This document shows positions 25,189 to 37,400 of a stretch of 64,000 nucleotides of DNA, piece after piece. A program made the position numbers and the translations under genes. The stretch comes from Gossypium raimondii (taxonomy: Eukaryota > Streptophyta > Magnoliopsida > Malvales > Malvaceae), in the NCBI RefSeq assembly GCF_025698545.1, contig NC_068570.1:8928001-8992000 (forward strand), in the 5' to 3' direction. The notes under the pieces are model-generated. The model saw only the letters and a program-made list of their open reading frames with translations. It searched no databases and was not told where the DNA came from. Position 1 is the stretch's first letter; the number at the start of each line of letters is the position of its first letter.

Positions 25189-25860
25189 CTAAATCAAGAA
25201 TAAACCCAAAATCAACAGTAAAGAAACTAAATAAACAAGAATAATTAAAGAAATAAATAAAATTAGTAAAACTAATAATAATAATAATAAAGATAGAAAT
25301 AAAGAAATAACAATAATAATAATAAGAAAAGGAAAAGAATCAAGGGGAAGAAAAGAGGACAGAAGGCAGGGCATTGGGGTGGACACACGGTGGCTGGTGC
25401 GGTGGTCGACGGGGTAAAGGTTTGGTCGACTAGAGAATGTGGGGCGGGCGGTGGTCTGACGGGAAAAAGAAAAAGAGAAAGCGAAGGGAGAGGGGAGATA
25501 AGGAAAGGGGAGAGGGGAGATAAGGAAAGGGGAGAGGAGAAGGGACGGTGTGATGGTATGGGAGTGGGGAAAAAGGGTGGGGGAGTAGTGCGACTTGGTG
25601 GGAGACCGAGAAAGGAGAAGGGGAGTCAGTTGGGGTGGGTGAGGGGAAAAAGTGTGACGATTGAGACGGAAAGAGGCCGGCAATGTGCAAAGGTGATGGC
25701 TATGGGGGTCAGGATTGAGGAGCAAGAGAAAAGGTAGGAGGAAGGGAGAGAGTGGGGCGACGAGGGTGGCCGGATTATAGAGGGTAAAGAAGTGGTAACG
25801 ACTAGAGTATGTTGGGATGGTAGGGGAAGAAGATAAAACAGATGAAAAGAAAATGGGCTA
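25189..25860 (-). other. Purine-rich low-complexity stretch inside the Athila-like element
   Basis: The plus strand is made of GGGGAGAGGAGA-like runs (25,440-25,740) next to an (AAT)n tract at 25,272-25,290. Long open frames appear on both strands here because few stop codons can form; their Ser/Pro/Leu-rich or Gly/Arg-rich translations look like composition artefacts, so I call no gene. Confidence 0.5.
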
Positions 25861-25874
25861 GGGTTTTTTTAAGG

Positions 25875-26500
25875 GTGACACAGTCGTGTAAAGGCCCGTG
25901 TTAGGCCACACGGCCATGTCACACGCCCGTGTGCGATTTAAAAAATACAAATCCAGTCTTCACACGGTCATGTCGCATAGCCGTGTGCAACCGTTTTTGC
26001 TTCTCCCACGCCCGTGTGAACTCCCACATGCCCGCGTAGCTCGGCCGTGTACCTTGCCTGTGTAACTCACTAACTTGATTTAAAAATGAAAAAAATTAGC
26101 TTCAGGTTTCACACGGCCTAGGACACGCCCGTATGTTCAGGCCGTGTGGTCCACACAGTCGTATGGACTATTTTAGACCATGTAACAGTCAAATTTTAGA
26201 AAAAAATAGAAGCCCCAGGATTCACACGGCCAAGGACACGCCCGTATGTCCAGGTCGTGTAGGTGTAGGTTACATTGCGTCTGCCAGCAGTAGATAGGTC
26301 ATCTGTTGTCTCGTCGTGCCATGTAACTCATTATCAATTTTCTTAAAATTTTAAAACTAAGTCTTAGGATCCATACGGCCAAGAACAAGCCCGTGTGTCC
26401 TGGCCATGTGACATGTCGCGAAGTCGTGTAACTTACTGTCGAACCCCTTTTAGTGCACAAGGCCTGGGACACGCCCGTGTGTCCAGGCCGTATAGGTCAA
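25875..26500. repeat. Array of CACACGGCC / CCGTGTG motifs
   Basis: About twenty variants of CACACGGCC, CACGCCCGTGTG and GGCCGTGTG occur in both orientations with irregular spacing of 10-60 bp. Longer units also repeat, for example ACACGGCC(T/A)AGGACACGCCC at 26,110 and 26,224 and related forms at 26,354 and 26,458. The motif is nearly its own reverse complement. It recurs in the LTRs of other families in this window. Confidence 0.7.
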
Positions 26501-26657
26501 AAAACATATTTTTTAAAAAAATTTTGAAAATTAACTAATTTTAAAAATATCATGAAATAAAATTAAGAAATTTAGCAGTGGTTCGCGGAGTCTAAGCTTG
26601 TGTGTCCAAGAAGCGCTTATTTAAAGTCTAAGCTCGACTTAGCTCACATCCGCACAG

Positions 26658-27006
26658 TCACGGTGGTTCACGGAGTTGAAACTCCTCTATCTCGTTATCA
26701 ATTCTAGTATCAACATAAGGCTTAAATCGAGTACTATTTAGCTTAAATGTGTCAAATTCAGAGTGAGTTACCTTGATTGTACCGTATGGGAAGACATTCA
26801 GTACCGTAAAGGGATTTGATCTGTTTGTATCAAGCTCTGAAGTGCCAATTCGAGGATCTGTTTTATCTAGCAGTACCTTGTCCCCAACCTAAAATTGGTT
26901 CGTTCCATCCATATGTTCGCCATAGCGTTGCTTTGGTTCTGCATCTTGTATTCTCAGTTTCTCCTTGACATGTGGCCGCCATTCGTCTAGTTAATTGATC
27001 TGTAGC
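26658..27006 (-). pseudogene. Integrase C-terminal remnant of the Athila-like element
   Basis: Read from about 27,006 down to a stop at 26,658, one frame gives LDEWRPHVKEKLRIQDAEP, then VGDKVLLDKTDPRI, then PFTVLNVFPYGTIKVTH. This matches the C-terminal part of Athila-type integrases (an LDEWR box followed by the GDKVLL and FPYGTIKV segments). Two in-frame stops break it. It lies only about 80 bp beyond the end of the protease frame, whereas an intact element would have over 2.5 kb of RT, RNase H and integrase core between them. Confidence 0.7.
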
Positions 27007-27082
27007 ATTCATTCTTCATGAGTCGTTCTGTTTCTGTCATATGGACTGGAATGTGGCTCTATCACATTTTTTGAAGGGTTTC

Positions 27083-27610
27083 CTACAAAGAAGTCTGAGC
27101 CACAAGGTTGCTCATATTAACAGAACTCGTATAATCATCTCGATCACTAGATGTCTTAACAGAATCACGAGCTTGGAGTGTAATCGTGTCATCACCTACA
27201 CAAAGTATTAATTCATCTGTACCAACATCAATACTAGTTCTGGAAGTTGCTAAAAAAGGTAGTCCTAAAATTAAAGGTACGTCACTAATCTCATCCATGT
27301 CTAAAATAGAAAAATCAATTGGGAATATGAATTTATCAATTTTCACAAGTACGTCTTTAATAATACCCCTAGGAAATCTAATGGTTTTTTCAGCTAATTG
27401 AATACTCATCCTAGTTTGTTTGGGTTTCCCAACACCTAATTGCTTAAACATTTTATAGGGCATGACATTAATACTAGTCTCTAAATCAGCCAAAGCATTA
27501 TTAATATTTAAACTACCAATTAAACAAGGAATAGTAAAACTCCCTAGATCTTTCAATTTGTTGGGTAGTTTATTCTGCAAAATGGCTGAGCAAACTGCAT
27601 TTAGCTCCAC
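27083..27610 (-). pseudogene. Retropepsin-like aspartic protease of the Athila-like element
   Basis: An open stretch of 175 codons with the retropepsin layout: the active-site segment ALADLETSINVMPY near residue 39-52, and the flap and second half ending ISDVPLILGLPFLATS near residue 110-123. The catalytic Asp (residue 42) is present, but the following Gly expected in the D-x-G type loop is Glu (residue 44). That would be unfavourable for catalysis. The upstream part that should join it to gag is broken by stops and frame changes. The enzyme would mature the Gag-Pol polyprotein in an intact relative. Confidence 0.75.
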
Positions 27611-27799
27611 ATGTAACGAATCATCTAACTTCTATTTATTTGCCAAAAGCTCCTTTAAAAATTTAACCGAATTGGGCATCTGCGAAAGAGCTTCAATAAA
27701 TGGTAAGTTAATGTGTAATTTTTTTCAGAAGTTTAAGAAATTTACTAAATTGTTCGTTCGTGTGGTCTTTCTTTGTCGTGTTAGGATATAGCACTCGAG

Positions 27800-29160
27800 G
27801 TTTATACCCTTTACCAACCAATTTTTGTTCATTTTAGCTTACCTCAACCTTACCGTTACTTACCACACTTTCTTACCTTGGTTCTGATTTAGATTCAACT
27901 GACCCTTCTTCATCTCGAACAGTAATTGCATGAAGTTGCTCTCTTGGGTTAGTTTCAGTATTACTCGGTAAGCTACCTTGTGGTCATTTTGAGATTAATT
28001 TAGCGAGTTGACCTATTTGGTTTTCGAGCCCTTGGATCGACGCTTGTTGGTTTTTAAGTGTTGTTTCAGTGTTTTGGAAGCGAGCTTCTCTTACTTGTAA
28101 GGTTGTTGTTGCAAGCCTGGAGGGGGTTGTGCTCTCTGATTTCCTTGACCACCCCAAAAGAAATTGGGATGGTTCCTCCAACCTACATTATAGGTATTAC
28201 TATAAGGGTTATTCTGAGGCCTAGAATTATTACCCATATAGTTGATTTGCTCGTTCTTTGTGCTAGGACTATAGGGCAAATATTCTGAATTGTTCATTCC
28301 TCCTCCATTCGTATCACATTGCATCACCTGATGTACCTGCGTAGAAACATATAAACCATCAATTTTTTTATTTAAAAGTTCTATCTGATTCGATAACATG
28401 GTGGCTGCGTCTAAGTTAAAAACACTGACTGCTTTCATCAGCTTTGTCCTCATGACTTGCCACTGATAATTATTCTGTGTCATCTCCTCTCTATAAACTC
28501 ATAAGCCACTTTAGGTGTTTTATTGTTCAGAGTACCACCTACTGCTGCATCTATCAACTACCTAGTTGAGGGGTTCAAATCGTTGTAGAAGGTTTGAACC
28601 TGTAGCCATAGAGGTAACCCATGGTGAGGGCACATTCTCAATAAATCCTTATACCTCTCCCATGCATCATATAGGGTCTCTAAGTCAATCTTCACGAAGG
28701 AAGAGATATCATTCCTCAGCTTAGTTGTTTTAGCCGGTGGGAAGTACTTCAGTAGGAATTTCTCGATCATTTGATCCCATGTAGTGATAGAACCTTGTGG
28801 TAAAGAATTCAACCACTGTTTAGCATTGTTCCTCAAATAGAAGGGAAACAACCATAAGCGAATGGCATCATCAGAAACGCCATTTATCTTGAAAGTGTCA
28901 TAGACTTCTAGAAAATTAGCCAAATTAGTATTTGGATTTTCGTCTTGCAAACCATCAAACTGAACAAATTGTTGTACCATCTGAATAGTGTTCGCCTTCA
29001 GTTTGAAATTACTTGCAGCAATGGTGGGTCTTACAATACTCGATTCAGCCCCATTTAGAGTGGGCTTAGCATAATCGTACATAGTGCGAGAAGCAGGATT
29101 TGGATTTGCAGGATTCGCAACAACTGCAGGAGGCAGCTGATTATTCTAGTTATTACTCAT
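27800..29160 (-). pseudogene. gag of the Athila-like element, broken
   Basis: Starts near 29,160. The retrotransposon gag domain is clear at 29,082-28,558: WLFPFYLRNNAKQWLNSLP, then FLLKYFPPAKTTKLRNDI. A stop at 28,558 is followed by homologous sequence in the same frame, then a change of frame at about 28,485. That frame runs through an Asn/Gln-rich linker (28,483-28,091), and another frame change near 28,100 leads to a coiled-coil-like stretch (TTLKNQQASIQGLENQIG, about 28,060-28,000). At least one stop and two frameshifts disable it. No zinc knuckle is seen, as is common in this lineage. Confidence 0.75.
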
Positions 29161-29436
29161 CTCTTCAATAATAATAATAACGTCATCTTGCTCGTCTACT
29201 ATACTCTGTCAACTTTGCCTTGCTTCTTTATAATTTCTGCAAACTGTACTTTCAATCTCACTGTCAAATAATAATGGTCCTGACGGGTTTCTTCTAGTCA
29301 TAAGCTAAAGGAACCTGCCAGAAGCAAATAAAAGAAAAATTAGAAAACAAAAATTAAACTAAAAACAAAAAGAAAATGCAATAAAAATAAATGGCTAAAT
29401 TAATAAAAATCAAGTGTTCCTAATATTTTAGTCCCT

Positions 29437-29449
29437 GGCAACGGCGCCA
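29437..29449 (-). other. Primer-binding site, aspartate tRNA type
   Basis: On the minus strand TGGCGCCGTTGCC lies seven bases after the 5' LTR (29,456), in the context TTTTTGGCGCCGTTGCC. It is complementary to the 3' end of plant tRNA-Asp, the usual primer of Athila-type elements. The site fixes the element's orientation as minus. Confidence 0.85.
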
Positions 29450-29455
29450 AAAACT

Positions 29456-30541
29456 TGATGGTCACTAAACTAACTATAATTACGACAAAGGCAAACGCAC
29501 CTATCGAACAATAGTATAGCTATGGTGAGTAGGGAATATCGTATCCACGATGACTAAAAGTACTAGTAATTGCCGTTTTTCTATTATTTAGCCGATAAAT
29601 TGAAGTGATTGTTTTTAATCTAAAACTGCTAATCTAAGCTAACTACGAACGCAACAGAGAATGAAATGGGAAAATAATCAAAGATAACCAAAGAGAAAGA
29701 CAATACCCAGGAAAGAATCCACCTAGACTTCACCGATTATTTTGAATCTGAATTAAACGATTTATTCACTTGTGTCTTGATCCGTAGAAATCCTAAATTA
29801 TGTTAAATCTCTTTCGAGAGTAAGAACAACGGACTCTAGGTTGATTAATTGAAATCTCTTTCTAATTAAAACCCCTATCGTCGCATTAACTAGATTCATG
29901 GATTCCCCTATTAGATTTGACTCTAATTTGGTAGATTTATTTCGTCCTATTTTTAAGATTCCATGCAACTCCACTCAATTATGCTAGATCTACTCTTAAA
30001 CAATGACTTTTGATCCACTGAAATAAGCACATTAAACATGAATTAATATCCTCTAATCTTGAAGGAAATCCACTTCTGAGTTGATTCCGATGGCTTTCTT
30101 CGTGTGATTTCTTCAATCTTCTCTGAGTGCCCTTTTAGATCTTCTTCTAATTGATATTTATAGACTTTAGAATGCTCAGAAAGCCTAAAAATTGGGTTTT
30201 TTTGTGTATTTGGGAAGCAGGATGCGATATCAACACGGGATGGCACATAGGCGTGTGGCCAGCCCGTGTGGCTCACGCGAGCGTGTGGCCATCCCGTGTG
30301 GATCTTGGAAACAGTTCTATTTGTCCGATTTTGGCTCATTTTTTGCTCCTTTCGCTCCCAAATGCTCTCCTAAGTATAGAAACATGAATTTAAAAGATTA
30401 GGAGCATAAAATTCACTAATTTACATAACTAGAAACATGAATTTAAAGCATTAGGAGCATCAACTTCACTAATTTACATAATTAATCATCCAAAAATGCA
30501 TTAAGAATGGGATTAAAATATGTTACTTTTACAGCTTATCA
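29456..30541 (-). repeat. 5' LTR of the Athila-like element (1086 bp)
   Basis: Same ends as the partner LTR at 20,802-22,070. It differs by a deletion of about 220 bp (junction near 30,052) and by an extra duplicated piece of about 56 bp containing GAAACATGAATTTAAA (near 30,380-30,440). Confidence 0.85.
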
Positions 30542-31324
30542 AGACCTAAGATCAATCGTCTCAAGATTATACATTTATGTCTTGAGACCTCGTGCTTTTA
30601 AATGTAAAATTTAAATGAAACTTGTTCTAACGATCTTGAGACATGTTCTTTCTGTCTCGAGACTAAATGGTCAAATAGCCTAAAATGCACATTTTTTAAG
30701 CATAAAAACCTTATCTAATTGCACCAAAAACATACTCAAATATTTCACCAATAAAAAACCACCAATTTAGCACATGTAAACACAATCAAACATCATTAAA
30801 TCATAGCATCCAAAGCATTAAGGTTTAATATACTAAATAAAAAATTCAGACATATATAAACAAACATAAATAATCATAATTCAAGTGATGAAACTTAGCC
30901 TTTAGAAACGTTATAGCTTATAGTGTCAAAAGTATCAAATAAACTTAGGTACATGCCACACGACTCAAAACACATATATACATTGAAAAAGGATTGAGAT
31001 TTCTTCTGACTTGAGTTTGGAGAAATTAGATGCTTGCACTTGAGTCTACAAAAGCTCTCGTTCATGACCTACACACGGAACAAACAAATCGTATGCTGAG
31101 CAATAGGGCTCAGTGGTGCTAATGTAACACCTGGAACCTAACCTAATCGTTGAGTCTGAGCTATAAGGTGCCACATTCATTGTCGAAGTAACTAAGATTA
31201 AACTAAAAAAAATGAATGATTAATTTCAGTAAATACATGCATACAATACAATAAACAACTATTTCTAGGTCTTAAACGAGCTTACTAAGGCTTTAATGCT
31301 AACTCAAGATCAAATTAGGACTAA

Positions 31325-31662
31325 ACCGTAATGTTTATAAAATTCTAGGTTGACATCGCGAAGTTATAGGGTTCCTTGTCGCGACACAATATAGTAACTA
31401 GGTCTCATCTCAACAACCTATGCTTGACATAGTGTCGTGGCATAGTGGCCTGATCTCGTCGCGATGATCTACATCGACGTCGCGATATGACAAACTGTAA
31501 TGTTTACAAAATTTTAGGTTGACGTCGCGAAGTTATGAGGCTCCTCGTCGTGACACAACATACTAACTAGGTCTCATCTAAACAACCCATGCTTGACATC
31601 GCATTGTGGCATGGTGGCCTGATCTCGTCGCGACGATTTACACTCAACGTCACAATGTGACA
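31325..31662. repeat. 169-bp tandem duplication inside the solo LTR
   Basis: Two adjacent copies, 31,325-31,493 and 31,494-about 31,662. Each begins AC(C/T)GTAATGTTTA(T/C)AAAATT and contains GACATCGCGAAGTTAT or GACGTCGCGAAGTTAT, GACACAA and TAACTAGGTCTCATCT. The copies are about 85-90 percent alike by eye. Confidence 0.8.
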
Positions 31663-32389
31663 AATTGTTTCAATCTACCAACTTACTTAAACACAATCTA
31701 GTTTCATCTAAAATATGATATTCAAATGAACCAATTCTTGAACTATAACACTTATTCTATGATACACCAATATCACATTTTTTATAATTCAACCATTTAA
31801 CACAAATCATTCCTAACTTCAAGCATAAATACCTATTCATCAATGCCATAGACCAATACAACATTTCATACCATTCAACCTCATATTTTGAATTCATTTA
31901 AACATTGTATTCAATTAACCAAATTCATACATTAAACTTCTAAATCAAAAGTGTATATAGACATAGTTTTGCACGAAAATTGACTCAACCTAGGTATATA
32001 CCATGCTTAAAACAAAACGAGATTTACAAATGTTACTGAGTCGGAGGTTGCTTCCTGGATGCTGGATCAACTGCTCAAACTACTAGAATCTACTTTACTT
32101 GTGCACGGAGAAAACAAATTGTACGTTGAGCAAATACACTCAATGGTATTTCTATGATTCAAGCCAACATTATACAAGTTTAAAACATATGCATACATTC
32201 AATCCAATTTCAATTCATAGACTATTCTTAAATAAGTTTATGCCAACAACTTACAATACATTATAAACATACAAATCATCATTTTAACATACTAACTCAA
32301 TATGCATACATATCAACTTACCAATACCATTCATTTCACATACTACCTAATCAATTCATAATGTCATTTATATGTACTTATGGTTACTC

Positions 32390-34428
32390 TGTTGGAGAAA
32401 TTCGGTTTGAAAACAGCTTTCTGACACAGCGGAAAAACAAAATTTTAAAAATTGAGCCAGTTTGTGATATTTATAGCAATAAACCCTTTATCAAAATCAC
32501 ATATGTGTTTTCAGCTAGAAGGATCCTTGTTGTTCCTAAATTTTAACCTAACAGCCTTTTCTGCTATTCTCGTACCACGAACTGCTTCTAGTTTAGGCTC
32601 GAACAATTCGAATTAAACACAGAACCAAAAATAGTTTTCTTCACTTTCAATGTGAAAGCAAAACTTCTCTCAATAGAATTCAGCAGAATTATTATTCTCG
32701 AAAAAAGAATTAATACTTCGAGAATAAACTCTCACTGTTTTCGAGCAAAATGACAATATCTGAAAGTTGTGTATTTTTAGCCCTGCCAGTGCCATCTGTT
32801 TATAGGGAGAAGAGGTGAAAACCTAATTGAATTGTAGAAGTCTATTTCAAATAGAAAAACGAACTCCTGGTCTAATTAGGAGTATAAGGGGTAGCAACCC
32901 TAGTTAAACAAACTAGGGTTTATCTTAAAAAAACTAGGGTTTATCGTCCCTCTCTTTAAACATGAAGGCTTTTGGGCCTCTCCCGTATCAGGTCCAATTA
33001 CAAGTACTTCCTGAACCTTTAACCCAATACTTTATAGTTCATTTCAACCCGATATTTGTTTTTTTATTTCCCAAAATAAACATCTTAAATAAATTAATTT
33101 TCCAATTAAATAATTTTCTCAACCAAATTTTAATTCACGACTTTCTTGTAAAAGAATCCATGAGAAAATATATTTAATATTTTTACATTCAACGGATTTA
33201 ATATGACCAAATGATTTATTTATATTTTCAAACTTCATTTAATTCAAAAACCATAAATTCATTTCCAAGTCATTATCATTTTCATTTTAGAGAAAACCAC
33301 ATTCATTTCCAAATGTTTCCTATTTCTCCATTTTTACCATTTTTGTTCATGCAATTCATTTTTTGTTTCAACAAGCTAGTGGAAGGACCGATTGGGGATC
33401 AAATTATTTATAATTAAATTCTAGCTTTTCGTTTATTAATTATAATCTCATTTAGTCATGAAGTCATTCCACTATAGCATTGTGATTGAGCTCTCCCCAA
33501 CGGCATACCATTACGAAAGAAACTCGATCAGTGCTCATCCAATGAACTTGTCATAAGTGTGTTACACTGATAGGATATCCTTAATCTCTTTGGGATAAAT
33601 CTGTTCTCCCAATATGATCATATTTTATCTCATGGTAACCATTACATCTTCCTTTATGAAAAGTCAATTACTATCAAATAGTAATCAAGTCATTCATCAC
33701 AAAGACAAACGACCAGTGACCACGTTTACTTTTCATCAACCATGCATTGCTAATGGGAGTATATCATTTGCCCAGATCTCGGGTTATGAATTCCACTGTT
33801 ATGAATGACGCTACATACTACAGAAGTTGTATACCCAACGTACCAGCTTTCAATTTCTTATCCATTTGAACTCAAACTTTTACATGCACCAAAGTATACG
33901 AGTCACGCATAGATAGTTCGTTATTCACTCAGGATTAAGGTATCCCACATTTTGAACGTCACAAGTGAATAAATCCATAAACGGATTCAGGATCTATTCT
34001 TCTTAGGTCCAATCTAATGTATTGTCAGTCTAGTCAGCCACATCTATGTATCTATCTTCTGGGAGTTATCCACTCCAATGTCCAAGACAAGACATCTCCC
34101 TAATTGGACTCGGTAGATGGCATATTAGTATTTCAATAAATTTACTCATTTCCAATTAGACTAAAGACATGTTTAGGTTCTCCTACTAATATAAGTTGTC
34201 TTTCTGTATTACGATACAGCCACGTAATACCGCTTAATAATAGTTTAAAAATTAGATAATCAGTAAGCCAATACTTGCTTCTATTTTGCTTTGCATGCAA
34301 AAACCACATGAGGACAATTATATAAAGTATATTAATGTAATTCATGAATTGTTTTATTAATCAATCTGTTCAAAAAATTACAAGTGTACATAGACGAAAA
34401 TACTACACTTAGGGCACCAGATCCAACA
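32390..34428. mobile_element. Solo LTR, TGTTGG..CCAACA ends (2039 bp)
   Basis: Starts TGTTGGAGAAATTCGG and ends AGATCCAACA, with short inverted terminal repeats TGTTGG/CCAACA as is common in copia-type LTRs. Flanks are TACTC (32,385-32,389) and TATTC (34,429-34,433), 4 of 5. It sits within the solo LTR 31,123-36,199. No internal coding region, primer-binding site or partner LTR was found. The superfamily is inferred from the ends only. Confidence 0.65.
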
Positions 34429-37400
34429 TATTCATCTATTAACATAAAAAATTACATATATATATTCAATTTCATATATGCATTTCAACTAATTCTGAGC
34501 CTATTGGCATTTTCATACTCATTCGGCCCCTAAGACTCGTTTTCGATTCATTTCGCATATTGACGCATATTGTATTTCAATTTCATTTGCCATTTCACAA
34601 ATCATTTAATCAATTAATATGTTTATAACCGTATTACCCAGCCACAGACTCCATCACCCAAAGTTGCCTGATAACGATGACACTATTCTTATACATACTA
34701 CCACCCCGAGTTGCCCAACAATAATGGTTTTCTCAATCTGATTAATAAGTCACCTCGGGTTGCCCGAAAATGATGACTCAATGTGTACAATCTACCACCT
34801 TGGTTTACCTGGAAACAATTGTTTTCAATAAATAATCTGACCCTATGACATGCCAACTATATTTGACTCAGTCTGAACAACTAATAAGGTGACTAATTTT
34901 TGATTAATTAAATATAGTTCAATTAACTTTTTTTTCATTCTAAATGTATCATCAAATCAACAATTTATCATATAACACAACATGCTTCAACTCAATTTCA
35001 TATCAATTCTCATATATCAATCATGTCAAACAATTTTCTATTTTATTCAATTTAGTCATTGTCTTGATAATCAATCTCAACCGAATTAATTCAATTAAAA
35101 AACCCAATAAAAACTCACCTCAATACTACATGATACAAAATAACATAAATGTGTAATAATTAAATTGGTCTCGAATCATAGAAATACAAACTGAATTTTT
35201 GAGCTACTCATCGATAACTTTCGATTTTCCTTTGCCTCTCGACGGTTCCATGTCAAATAAAATCACAAAACATATAATATTATCAAATTACATTCTAATC
35301 AAAGTCACCCACAATATCAAACATATTTTATAATTTATTGAATTTATCCCCTAAACTCGGGACAAACATAACTTTCAATTTAAAGCTTCAGATTGAAAAC
35401 TAATTTCTCATATTTTCATTAGGGAACTCCTACTTGCTATTCCTACCAAAATTTTACAATAGTTTTGCATTTTATTCAATTTTCTCCCTAATGTACAAAA
35501 CTAACCTTTTAAGCCTTACAATTTAATCATTTTCTTAATCTAAGCTTAATTTCTCACAAATTCATACCAATTTCATCAAAGTCTCAACAATGGTAACTTT
35601 CTAAAACTTTAACAGTTTTACAAACTAGTACATGAGCTAGCTAAATCAAGCTCTCATGATTCAATTTCCATAAAAATCAAAGAAAAATGACTAGAAACTT
35701 ACTTGAATTAAAGACCAAAAGCTTGAAACCCTAGCAATGGCCTTTTGTTCTTCTTCTTTTCTACATATGGCCAGTTGGAGGAGATGAATTATCATCTCTC
35801 CTTCCACTAATTTCATTTATATATGTTTAATTAAGCTTTAGTTAATATTAATTAACTTTTAATTAATATTTTCTTATAATTTTAACTATAATTAATTAGT
35901 TTAATCACATATAATCATTACCATCCACTATCAGCTATTTTAAAATGGTTAATTTTTCATTTTAATCTTTTAGATAATTGTTATTTAAGTCCCTAAATCA
36001 TTTCCTAATTAAAAATCTATAGCAATTAAACTTTATAATTTAGTCCTTAGGCCTTAATTAATCACAATTTCGACTAAATTAACCATCCAATTTCAATTAA
36101 TCTATATATTAGTAAATATTAAATATTGACGAACTCAGCTTGTGAAAACAAGATTTCGAAACAGCAATTTCCAATACCACTAGAAACTGGTTTGTTACAG
36201 CTAACACGATTTAAAGCAATAATTAATTATAAGAAATTTAATCAAATATATTTAATATAAAATTCGACTACTATCTAAATCATGTTTGCATTTCTTGTCT
36301 CATGTATTAAATATCATGCATTGTACTTATTACCATGTCATATACCAATATTTGATTCACCTATCATTATATCTCAATTATATGTAAATTACGACATATC
36401 ACAAGAACCATTTCACTTTCTCGTTACTTTCTTGAATCTACTCGTTTTATAACCATATCGACCCTTTGTGCTCATAAAAATTGGATCACATGGTCTTTCA
36501 CATGTTATATTCCATTGCTTTAACATTAATAAACAATTTCACAATTCACCTTTAACAATCAACATTTAATGACAATATGCAAATTACATGTTTTATAATC
36601 CCTAGAACACGGAATCAAGACGAATACACGGATCATCTAACTATCACACCAAAATATCTAGCACTCAGTGCCTCATCAGTACGTCCAAAGTATAATATGC
36701 GTTATGTACCTCATCGATATAAATTGAAGTAAAACCCTATACACTAATCCTATTGCATGTCAACTATACCCAACTCTATCTGAGACCGTTAATAAGATAA
36801 TCATTATCTCAACATATATATATTACATTATATCAACCATCATATAGAAAGTTCATATCAATCAAACCATTTACGTATCAATACATAACATTACTTAACA
36901 CGTCACATATCTTCAATTTAATCATAAAATGAATATTTACCAAATCATGAGAAAAGTATCGATGTTACTTTAATTAAGCTATATTTAACGAATCACATAC
37001 ATATTTAATTCAAATTCATGAAAGCACAGACTAGAATTGGCTACTCGCCTATGGCCTTTGCCTTTCTTTTATCTTGAGACAGTCTGACGTCATCTTTAAC
37101 TACATACAATAAATTTGATAATAGAAATAATATTAGTTTCACACAAACATAAGAAACACAATTGTTTAACGTAATTTTTATTTTATTCATTTTAGTCCCT
37201 ATATCTGAAATGCTCATATCTTTCAATATTTAGCATCGAATCAAAATTTGGTTTTATATGTATTCACTATGGACCTCATACTTTTAATCTATAGCATAAT
37301 TTCTTAACAACTTTCAATTTATTCAATTTAGTCTCTAATGTCATAAATCAACTATATAACTTAAATGTATTTCTAATCAATTCCAACAGTTCTTATACCT

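Larger units (their letters stand above)
20802..30541 (-). mobile_element. Athila-like Ty3/gypsy element, internally deleted, minus strand
   Basis: A 9.7-kb element with LTRs at 20,802-22,070 and 29,456-30,541 and a perfect 5-bp duplication AGACC (20,797-20,801 and 30,542-30,546). Read on the minus strand, the primer-binding site matches aspartate tRNA, as is usual in the Athila lineage. It is followed by gag, a protease, the integrase C-terminus, a long non-coding region with an extra reading frame, and polypurine tracts before the 3' LTR. RT, RNase H and the integrase core are absent. The copy is non-autonomous, and its remaining frames are broken. It inserted into the LTR remnant 20,394-38,040. 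Confidence 0.85.
31123..36199. mobile_element. Solo LTR with perfect target duplication, split by another solo LTR
   Basis: Starts TGTAACACCTGGAACC at 31,123 and ends GGTTTGTTACA at 36,199. It is flanked by a perfect GCTAA on both sides (31,118-31,122 and 36,200-36,204). Its own sequence is 31,123-32,389 plus about 34,434-36,199, near 3.0 kb. It has a 169-bp tandem duplication near its left end. A stretch at 32,100-32,150 (GTGCACGGAGAAAACAAAT..GTTGAGCAAATACACTCA) resembles 31,070-31,115 of the surrounding LTR, so host and guest LTRs are related families. No coding region belongs to it. Confidence 0.8.

Noticed and set aside
25189..25737. Open frames of 178 codons (minus) and 115 codons (plus) over the same bases
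   Set aside because: Both follow from purine-rich low-complexity sequence; translations are Ser/Pro/Leu or Gly/Arg/Glu runs without any domain.
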